Positions 55,712-64,000 of a DNA stretch of 64,000 nucleotides are shown here, piece after piece. The first letter of the stretch is position 1. Each line of letters opens with the position of its first letter. The DNA lies in assembly GCA_047967505.1 (NCBI GenBank), contig CM106540.1; one strand, 5' to 3'. This DNA comes from Dipteris shenzhenensis. Lineage: Eukaryota > Polypodiophyta > Polypodiopsida > Gleicheniales. Below the pieces are notes generated by a model. That model did no database searches and had not been told where the DNA came from. It saw only the letters and a program-made list of their open reading frames with translations. The translations under genes were made by a program, and so were the position numbers.

Positions 55712-57403
55712 ATGGAGTTGCGGCAGGCTGAGTTCTCCTATCACTCCTCCAGGGCCCGATGGGTGCAGCAGGGGAACAAGATGACAAAGCAGTTCTTCAA
55801 GACCATTGGACCCCGATCGGCGATGCTGCGTCTCCGCGATCCACAGGGCATCATGCACACTAACCCGCAAGAGATATTAGACACGACCACAGGTTTTTAC
55901 AGCCAGCTCTTTCACACGGAGAGGATGACTCCAACTGGTATTGTGGCCCAAGAGGTAGTTTGGAATGACGTTTCGACAGTAGTCTCGCAGGATTTACGCA
56001 GCAGACTTGAGGAGCCTTTCACAGATGAGGAGCTCTGGGAAGCCCTCAAGGCTCTCCCGACCCAGAAGTGCCCGGGTGAGGATGGCTTGACTCCGGACTT
56101 CTTCCGGAACTTCTAGAAGATTATCTCCACCCCTTTCCGTTTAGCTTGCCAAGAGATTTTTGACATATGCTTTCTCCCCCAGTCCATGAGCAAGGGGTGG
56201 ATTTGTTTGATCTCGAAAGGGGGAGACATGTCAGACATCCGACAGTGGAGGCCGATCACTTTGCTTGATAATGCATACATGATCCTTGCCAAGGTCTTGA
56301 GTTTGCGGTTACGGCCCCATCTTACCGATATCATTCACGACACACAGACTGGGTTTGTCCAGAAGCGCAGCATCCTGGACAATATCTTCACATTCTGGGA
56401 GGCAGTGGATTGGTCCACAGAGGAGCCATAGCCGCTGGCCGTCCTCCTCTTAGACTTTGAGAGGCCTACAACAGTGGAGTGGTCCTTCCTGGAGGGCACT
56501 ATGAAGAGATTGGGTTTCTCAGACAGATGGGTCTGAGGAGTCTTAATGCTATATGCATGGAGCTCTAGTCAGATGCTTATCGAAGGACACACCAACGAGG
56601 CCTTTCTTCTCTCTCCCTCGGTCCGCCAGGGCTGCCCACTCGCTCCCTTCCTCTTCTTGTTTGTGGCGGAGGCTTTGGGCTATTACTGGAGATCACAGGT
56701 GGCAGGTCTCAGAGGGTTGAGGCTCCCAATTAGACAGGAGGAGGAGCTACTTGACTGGAAGTTTGCAGATGACACGGCCTTGTATGTTGAGGGCACCACA
56801 ACGAGTCTCGAGAGAGTCAAGGGCACCCTGGCTATTTACTGCGAGGCCTCAGGGGCACAGATCAACTAGACGAAATCTATAGGTTTCTTCATAGAAGTTG
56901 AGGAGACACAGGAGATCCGTGAGTAGGGGAGTGACTTTGGCTTCAAATGGATACCGCGGGGCCAGACAGCGAGATACCTCGGATGCCAGGTGGGGATTGA
57001 CATTACAGCAAAGCAGCAGATTGCCCCGGTCCCTGAGAGTGTTCGGCGCAAGCTTCTCTATTGGAGCTCGGCGAAACTCACCTTAGTAGGTCGCGCCTTA
57101 GTGGCAAACCAGGTCCTCCTTGCCACAACCTGGTATATCGCCTCCTAATGGTGCTTTCACAGAGGATGCATTAGGTAGCTCCGATGGTTGGTACGGAACT
57201 TCCCTTGGGCAGGTTCAGACGGCACGAGGAACACTGGGGCCCGAGTAGTTTGGCAGACGGTGATCATGCCGCAAGCATTGGGAGGCTTGGGTATCATTGA
57301 TCCGGAGATGCAGAGCAAAGCCCTTTTGGGCAAGAAGGTGGTTCGTGGCCTCACCCCAGGGACAGAGCCTTGGAAGCTCCTCTTACAGAGCGAGGGCTTC
57401 TAA
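55712..57403 (+). pseudogene. L1-type reverse transcriptase with in-frame stops
   Basis: A single frame with no shift carries all RT blocks: FTDEELWEALKALPTQKCPG then DGLTPDFF, WRPITLLDNAYMILAK, TGFVQKRSILDN, LLLDFE, VRQGCPLAPFLFL, and the catalytic FADDTALYV (~56769-56795). GRALVANQVLLATTWY and WQTVIMPQALGGLGI follow. Eight stops interrupt it: TAG at 56114, 56429, 56867, 56924 and 57176, TGA at 56534, TAA at 57146 and 57401. Confidence 0.9.
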
Positions 57404-58236
57404 GGAACACCCCACGCATTGGGGGACAGTGGTAGCCTTCACATAGATGGATCTTCTCAGAGGCCCCCCTTACAGGGATGGGCTCCCCCCTGATGAGTAT
57501 CCTTCACAGGGTCTGGTAGAGACTGGCAAGGGGTCTCATTCGTGCTCCGCCCAGATGCAGAGAGGAGTTTGAGCGCCATCCCCTTCTGTGGCACCTAGAG
57601 ATCAGAGATCAAGAGGGACGTATGCTCGGACAGCGGACTTACATTGGTTGGGCACAATAGGATAGTGGTCTAGCAAGGTCCTTTGGCCGTTGGAGTAGAC
57701 TACCTATACAGGAAGAGGCGAGGTTTCACACCCTAGCGCATCTGCGAGGGACAGGGCAGCGGATGGGCGAGATTGACTTAGCCATTCCTGAGTCCCGGTG
57801 GGAAGGACTTCACATTTGGAGAGACAGCAGATGGTTGGGGTAGTTTTCCCATACTGGTGTTCCCTTGTAGATGTTGATGCAGCACGACAGCACATCTCTT
57901 CGGCTTCTTCCGTGTAGGACCTGGAGGCCTACTTTAGCCACTCACTGAGAGAGACCCTGAGATGGATGGGAGTGTTGATGGGATTCACTAGAAGATGATC
58001 AGAGTGGTAGGACGTTTGGGGAAGGAGTGGCACATTGACCCTCCCGGTATCTCAGAGTAGGACGCCTCTAGATGGCACCTTTGGCTGTGGGAGGGTAGAC
58101 CCCCGAGGGAGGTCCAGTGGGATCCAAGAGAGTGGTTCTGGTCCTCCAAGGGCGGCCTAGCTGAGCCGGTGGATGAGGTGCCCTTCTTTTCCTACACCAC
58201 ACGAATTGGTAGGAGGCTTCATATGAACTCATCGAG

Positions 58237-58620
58237 GTGAACCCCCTCGAGGGAGGGACATTGGGTGACCCAGAGAGTGCCCTGAGATGTTCGCTCCAGG
58301 TTTTGGACGCGGTTGTGAGGAAGATCTCATACTTCTTCTGGCTGGTCGTCCATGGAGGCTTGCCCATCGGACCATGGTTGGAGCAGATGCGAGTGGAGGG
58401 GCCGTGCCATTGTTGCTCCGATGGTGTCCTGGAGACTATGCCGCATTGCTTGTGGAGTTGTCGTAGCGCAACGAGGATCTGGATGGAAGCCCTCCGGATC
58501 ATGACACGTATACAGAGTCTTCATAGAGACTACACCTGGGGGATGGTGGCTTGGTTGACAAAGGGAGGACACGCGTTTCAAATTGATGAGATCTCCCCAA
58601 CCTACCAGATACAGGGTTAG
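58237..58620 (+). pseudogene. LINE zf-RVT zinc-binding segment
   Basis: KISYFFWLVVHGGLPIG, then CHCCSDGVLETMPHCLWSC give the Cys/His spacing of the zf-RVT domain that ends plant L1 ORF2 proteins. The same segment is seen in the split LINE at 20.6-20.8 kb. Confidence 0.8.
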
Positions 58621-59137
58621 AGCATCCACAGGATTGCACTCCACGAGGAAGCCCTCCTGACAGCCTAGCTCTTCCTTCTCCTAGGGAGGACAGTTTTTGG
58701 AAGGTGGTAGCCAGCATCACAGCTTGGAACATTTGAATGGCTCGCTGCAGTCTTGCGATGGGTGAGCACTTGGTTCCACCCTCGGCTACCCTAGTTGCCA
58801 TTTGGCAGGATATCATTTACACCCTACGGTCCACCTGGGAGCGTGGGACTCCACGCTCCAAGGCAACTATCGAGAGGCGTGCTCGTTTCTGCAAGGCTTG
58901 GCCTGCAGGAGTTTTCTACATCTTCACTCCCCGAGGGATTCGCTGGCTGTATAGTCCCCCCACTTGGCTGTTAGCCCCAATTCTAGAGATCCCCTAGGCA
59001 GTGAGCTGGGTTTCTTTGAAACAGGCCGGTTTCTTTCTTTCAGCCTTTTCCAGTTTTTTTCCATACTCAGCACCTTCGGGGCTGCTGTGTTGTATGAAAT
59101 CTTTCAAGCATTAATAGAAGGTTCCTTTCTTTGCCAA

Positions 59138-59153
59138 AAAAAAAAAGAAAAGA
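59138..59153 (+). other. LINE poly(A) tail
   Basis: TTTGCCAAAAAAAAAAAGAAAAG ends the 3' UTR, the common tail form of plant L1 elements. Confidence 0.8.
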
Positions 59154-59328
59154 TAGAGCCCAAATATACATATGACCCACACTAATCCATGGAAAGTTCC
59201 TAGTGAAGATAGCCACATGAACAGCTTCAGCCTTCTCCTTTATCCCTCGAACGCAAGCAAAACAGATATTACCCATTAGGCTTAGCATGAATAAGTCAAA
59301 ACCCTAAGACGAATTAACTGGCAGCCCT
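59154..59328. other. Short flank between LINE and copia LTR
   Basis: No feature recognised. Confidence 0.4.
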
Positions 59329-59572
59329 GTAGGCCATCTTCTGGTGGTTCTAGTGATGCCCTATAGGCCATGGTATGTGCCTTGTAGGCATAAGTGTAGG
59401 CACTTATAGTGTTAGTGCCTTCTAGGCCACATAGGACACTTAGTCCTAGGTCTAGGTACAAGTACTTTGTACTTGTGTATTTTCATCTTATCTAAGTTTT
59501 GACGTGACTGCTCTATCGACTCGTCTTGTACCTGCACTCTCTCTCTCTCTCTCTCTTCGTTTCGTACCTTCA
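59329..59572 (+). repeat. Copia-3 5' LTR (start approximate)
   Basis: Ends GTACCTTCA before the primer site. It contains TGTAGGCC / CTATAGGCC / TCTAGGCC word repeats (59330-59435), a GTACAAGTACTTTGTACTTG palindrome (~59456) and a (CT)n run at 59536-59555. Confidence 0.6.
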
Positions 59573-59573
59573 G

Positions 59574-59585
59574 TGGTATCAGAGT
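59574..59585 (+). other. Primer-binding site, Met-tRNA type
   Basis: TGGTATCAGAGT, one base different from the usual initiator Met site. Confidence 0.78.
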
Positions 59586-59739
59586 AGGTATTGCTCTAGT
59601 CTTCCAACTCTCCTCAGCCCCCGAGTCCTCCATTGCTCATTGGGAGTTTTCTGCCCTGCTGGTCGACACATTCCAAGCTTGTTCGAGGCTCTTCAGCTGT
59701 TGTCCAAGATCTAGGCGTCCAGCTTCCCAAACCAAAGGT

Positions 59740-60690
59740 GTAACTGCATTCCCTTCCGTACAGTCGTACGAAAAGTCTGGTATCTGCGTCCGTACTACGC
59801 ATCGTCGTACCTGCACGTCGCGTTGCCGTAGTGCACGTCCGTACCTGCATCGTTGTACCTTCAGTAGATTCGCCGTACAAGGTACCTACACCGTACAGTT
59901 GTAACTGTGTAGGAACTCCGTACAAGGTACTTTCACTGTACAGTTGTACCTGCGTAGGAACTCCGTACAAGGTACTTGCACCGTACATGTTCCGTACACG
60001 GTACCTGTTTTCGTCAATCTTCCGTACATGTATACCTACAGATCAGTCGTAAGCAACTTGTACTAGCTTCCCGTACACATGTACATGTAGAACAGCTGAT
60101 TGTACAGCTTGTACTTGATCTGGGTATTCCGTACAGTTTCACTACAGGTTCCGTACCTGTTTTGGCTTTGGCTTGAATCAGGTTCTTGGTCTCACTGCAG
60201 TCATCTACAAACATTTGCAGTTTTGGGGCTTTTGCAGGACATTGCCAAATTTGGGGCTTTCGTTTCCTTTCATCTCCTTTGATTGTAATTTCTTGCAAGA
60301 ATATTGGAGTTTTGAAATTTAGTCTGCAATTTCTTGTTTAGATTGCAGTACATTGGGTCAGATTGCAGGACATTAAGTTACATTTGCAGGACATTGGGTC
60401 AGATTATCATACATTGGGTCACATTTGCAAAATTTCAGCAAAATTTGGGGCTTTCCTACATTTGCCCTCTTTTTGGCCTATTTGACCTCAATAAATTTGG
60501 GGCTTTTGCCAAATTTGCTGTTTTTGCACTGAACATTGCCTGTCACAGTCACATTTGGGTCAGATCTCCATTTGCCCTTTGATTTGGGTCAGAAATTTGC
60601 AGATATTTGCTGTCATTTTTGGGACAGCCAGCTTTTTGCAGTGATAGCCTTGAGGCTTTTGGGTTTTCACGTCTTTTTCAGGGTATCACA
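59740..60690 (+). repeat. Copia-3 leader with CGTAC and TTTGGGGCTTT repeats
   Basis: 59750-60160 repeats CCGTAC(A/C) words (e.g. CTCCGTACAAGGTAC, GTACAGTTGTAC). 60210-60600 repeats AAATTTGGGGCTTT, and GCAGGACATTGGGTCAGATT occurs about four times (60345-60425). Confidence 0.75.
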
Positions 60691-60696
60691 GTTGCT

Positions 60697-63620
60697 ATGG
60701 CTGGGAACAATCAAGATTTATTTGGAGTTCTTCGTGAAGATGATAAGTTGGATGGCACCAACTATCCGATGTGGTCTTATCTCATGAAACATATTCTTGT
60801 TGCAAAGCATTTGTGGAATATTGTTTCTGGGGCTGATCTGAGGCCAGCCAATGCTACAGTGGTTGTTTCTACTGCTGGTTCTTCTGCAGGGGGTACTCCT
60901 CCTGATGCCTCTTCCTCTAGCACTCCTGCTGCTGCTCTTCCAACTCAAGAACAGTCTAGATGGGATGCAAGAGATGCAAATGCACATTCATGCATTGCTT
61001 TATCATGCAAGAGAATCATTATTCCACACATCCGGTCTTGCAGGACAGCAAAGGATGCTTGGGATAAATTGGCTTCTCTCTATCAGATACGCAATGAAGC
61101 TCGTGTTGCATATTTGAGAAGGCAATTACAGGAAGTGAATATGAATGAAGGTGAGTCAATGGATGCATATTTGACAAAGGTCAAGGACCTCATGGAACAG
61201 CTTGCCAACATTGATGAGGTGGTGCCAAATTCACAGCTTGTCAATACCACATTGAATGGACTGCCAGATACATATCAAGGGTTTGCTACAACCCTTCGAT
61301 TAGTGGCCATGGGTAATCCAGACCACTATTCTTTTGACCAGCTAGTTACTTTGCTTTTGCACGAAGAGCAAAGTAGAGCTAAAAGACAAGCCATTATTCC
61401 TGATCATGCATTTGCTTCACAGCAGACAGGAAGAGGCAAGGCTTCCAAGCCTATGGGCAAGCCAAAATCTGCGCACAGCAGCTGCAATTCCTCTACGCAT
61501 AGCAGCTGCAATTCCTCCCATGCATCTAAAAACACAGCAGATAAGGGAAAGAAGAAAAGATGCAACTATTGTTGCAAGCCTAGACATGACATTTCAGAAT
61601 GCAGGAAGCACATTACTTCAGAGAAAAAGAAAGCAAGATTGACAGTTAATGCCTCACATGCCATTGAATCCCATGAGCCAGCAGATGCTTCACATGCACA
61701 TGCTCTTCAGGATGATTGGGCATGGGCTGTCCATTGCTCATTTGATCCCTCCAAAGCTGATGCACTCTTTACTGCTAATGATGCTCAGTCTTGGTACTTT
61801 GATAGTGGTGCTTCCAAGCATGTCACATCTTGCAGACAGTTGTTTCATTCTCTAGCTGATGCACCTCGAGGGGGGACTGCTACATGTGCTAATAATGCTT
61901 CATATGCTGTAAAAGGAGTTGGAGATGTGCAGCTCACATCCATTTCCAGCCATCCTGTCACTCTGACAAATGTTCTTTTTGTGCCTGGCATTAAAGTCAA
62001 CTTGATTTCCATTTCAGCAATTGCTACTTCAGGTTTCATAGTAATTTTTGATGGCTACAGATGCCTAGTATATGATCTTCGCGATGACAATGCCATAGTT
62101 CCCACTGGCACTTTGCAAAAAGGGCTTTATCACCTTGATCATCATTCAGCTGCACTTTCTATTGAAGCATTGGCTATTTCAGATTCACAGCTTGCTGAAA
62201 CTCATCTTTGGCATGACAGAATGGGCCATCTCAATTATAGAGCTCTTGCAAAGCTACATTCACAGCAGATGGCAAATGATGTACCTCAGACTCACACAGT
62301 TTCCAAACATGTGTGTGAGGGTTGTCTTTTGGGTAAGATGCATCAATTTCCTTTTCAGAAAAATTGTCCAAAACTCTCACAAAGGAAATTGCAGCTAGTA
62401 CACAGTGATGTCTGTGGCCCAATGAGGACAAATGCCATTGGGGGGTATAAGTATTTCATGACTCTCATTGATGATTTCACAAGATATTACTGGGTATATC
62501 CTTTTAAGGCCAAATCTGAAGTTTTCTTATGCTTTCAGAGATGGCTGAATATGGTTGAGAATGAATCGGGATGCAAGCTTGTCACCCTCAACACAGATAG
62601 GGGGGGGGAGTATATGTCAAAGGAGTTTGATGTATTTCTATCCTCACGGGGCATTATTCACTCATGCACTACTCCTTACACTCCTCAGCAGAATCCTGTT
62701 TCTGAAAGGAAAAACAGGTCCACAATGGAGATGGCCAGATGCATGCTTAAGGCCAAGTCTTTGCCCAATAAATTTTGGCTTGATGCAGTAATGTGTGCCA
62801 ACTACGTGCTGAATAGGTCACCTACACGGGCATTAAAGACTATTACACCTTATGAAGCATGGAAAGGCAGGAAGCCTTCACTTTCACACATGAAAGTCTT
62901 TGGGTCTCTTGCATATATTCATGTACCATCTCAGCTGAGACATAAGCTTGATGACAAGGCAATCAAATGCATATTCATTGGTTACAGCCAGGAGAGCAAA
63001 GGGTATCGGTTAAATCCACCAAATACTGGGAAGATTATTGTCAGTAGAGATGTGATCTTTGCTGAACATTCAGCTTCTCCTCTTGTGGACTGCAAAGCAA
63101 AGCCAGATGTTGACATGTTTGATGCCTTTGAATCTTGGTTACCTCTGCCATCATCAGAGGAGGATTTTGAGCAGCAACATGAGCCTCCTGAAGGCCCTCC
63201 ACTAAGCAATAATCAGCCACAACCTCATGCTGATTTGCAGGTTTCTCTTCCGGCACAAAATGATCCCACTACTCATGATGCAGTCATTGAAAAAAGAGCT
63301 GTCAATAGACAACAAAGGCAAGTTCCCAAATGGCTTCTTGATACATTGAGGGACAGCAAACAAGATCAGCCTTTTGCTGCCCGGACAAGATCAGGGAATA
63401 TACAGCATGTTCACTTTCTTGAATTTGCACCCCTTGGTACAGCTTGCAATGAAGAGCCTTTGTGCTGTAAAGATGCTTTTGACAGCAAAGAGTGGATGGA
63501 TGCAATGAAAGCTGAGTTACAATCTATTGCCTCAAATGACACATGGGAATTAGTAGATCTCCCACCTGGCAAGCATGCCATTGGAACGCGGTGGGTCTAC
63601 GAATTAAAAATGAGGAGACA
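60697..63620 (+). CDS. Copia-3 gag-protease-integrase and start of RT
   Basis: ATG 60697 (MAGNNQDLFGVL) is the likely start; the open frame reaches 30 codons further up without motif. Residue numbers count from the ATG. Gag with KLDGTNYPMWSYLMK (~21), CCHC knuckle CNYCCKPRHDISEC (~289), protease SWYFDSGASKHVT (~365), pre-integrase zinc WHDRMGH...CEGCLLGKMHQFPF (~505-550), integrase DDE in HSDVCGP, NTDRGGEY and VSERKNRS (Glu), then the C-terminal YEAWKGRKPSLSHMKVFG and GYSQESKGYR. RT begins at EWMDAMKAELQSI (~935) and the frame fails after WVYELK. No stop in ~970 codons, so this copy is younger than most here. Confidence 0.92.
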
Positions 63621-64000
63621 TTTGCTCCCACATCCAGGATTACTACCATTCGATGTGTCATTGCCATTGCAGCCCATCATCATTGGCAAGTGCACCAACT
63701 TGACATCAAGACCGCTTTTCTTCATGGGGATCTGCAGGAAGAAGTCTATGTCACACAACCTCCTGGCTTTGAGGTTGTTAATTCTGAAAATAAGGTATGC
63801 CGGCTTAGAAAAGCCCTTTATGGTTTGAAGCAGGCACCCAAGGCATGGTATGCCAAAATTCATGCACACTTACTATCCCTTGGTTTTCAGAATAGTCCCA
63901 CAGAACCCACTCTTTATGTCCGTGGGAGTGGATCTGATTTTTTAGTGCTGATTTTATATGTGGATGATATGCTTATCACGGGCCCAGATACTCAGCAAAT
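63621..64000 (+). pseudogene. Copia-3 reverse transcriptase, frameshifted by a small deletion
   Basis: After the frame break the RT continues in another frame with ITTIRCVIAIAAHHHWQVHQ, then DIKTAFLHGDLQEEV, KALYGLKQAPKAWY and LILYVDDMLITG near the right edge. The KARLVAKGF block expected between WVYELK and the ETFAP region is missing, implying a deletion of roughly 70-80 bases. Confidence 0.85.

Larger units (their letters stand above)
53990..59153 (+). mobile_element. L1-type LINE, plus strand, with poly(A) tail
   Basis: In order: an ORF1-like zinc knuckle (54033-54074), a Pro-rich and C-rich stretch, the end of an endonuclease (55024-55479), RT (55712-57403), a zf-RVT region (58237-58620) and a 3' UTR ending TTTGCC(A)n at 59138-59153. 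The RT FADDT motif and zf-RVT are typical of plant L1 elements. The endonuclease N-terminus seems deleted and eight stops lie in the RT, so it is inactive. Confidence 0.88.
59329..64000 (+). mobile_element. Ty1/copia retrotransposon (copia-3), running off the right end
   Basis: LTR ending at 59572, primer site 59574-59585, leader with the same two repeat zones as copia-2, gag-PR-IN in one frame from ATG 60697, then RT with a small deletion and frameshift. The catalytic RT motif is reached at ~63955; RNase H and the 3' LTR lie outside. Confidence 0.9.

Overview
This window looks like nuclear DNA of a land plant with a large, transposon-rich genome. A fern or a gymnosperm would fit; the sequence alone does not decide. 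Evidence for a plant: exons of a plant EAF1-type chromatin protein with canonical GT/AG introns, a SEC23 coat-protein exon, Ty1/copia and Ty3/gypsy retrotransposons primed by initiator-Met tRNA, a gypsy integrase ending in a chromodomain, and several non-LTR elements (LINEs). No bacterial operon, CRISPR array or phage module is visible.

Layout. 1-1765 is the RT-RNase H end of a copia element that starts outside the window. 2.3-9.4 kb holds four pieces of one LINE family (three minus, one plus); two of the minus pieces and the plus piece end in a (CT)n tract. 9.67-13.43 kb is a 3'-truncated copia element with LTR, primer site, repetitive leader and gag-PR-IN. It is fused to a 5'-truncated gypsy LTR and leader (13.43-14.5 kb). 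14.62-18.08 kb (minus) carries six exons of EAF1 (N-terminus to HSA region). 18.15-19.43 kb is a LINE tail plus a decayed copia RT. 20.13-26.89 kb is a nested pair: a minus-strand LINE split by a complete 5155-bp chromovirus-type gypsy element with a perfect GTGTT target duplication.

26.9-34.4 kb is mostly anonymous, with one possible first exon of a gene (28.94-29.14 kb, minus) and several short tandem repeats. 34.5-44.4 kb is an old minus-strand gypsy element with two diverged LTRs, decayed RT-RH-IN and an extra coiled-coil reading frame behind the integrase. Nested in it are a Helitron-like end, a compound microsatellite and a 100-bp inverted-terminal-repeat element. 46.53-48.21 kb (minus) is the large last exon of SEC23. 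Its upstream exons are not found, and everything to the right is transposon: an LTR and a ~350-bp-arm palindrome (48.8-50.5 kb), a TTGAC-rich block, a deleted gypsy element (50.9-53.9 kb), a plus-strand L1-type LINE with poly(A) (54.0-59.15 kb), and a copia element running off the right end (59.3-64.0 kb).

How it works together: only EAF1 and SEC23, and perhaps the exon at 29 kb, look like host genes. All run on the minus strand and all lack exons in the window, which fits very long transposon-filled introns or gene fragments. The most unusual features are shared CCGTAC-rich leaders in unrelated retroelements, a LINE family ending in (CT)n, the palindrome near 50 kb, and the coiled-coil frame of the old gypsy element.
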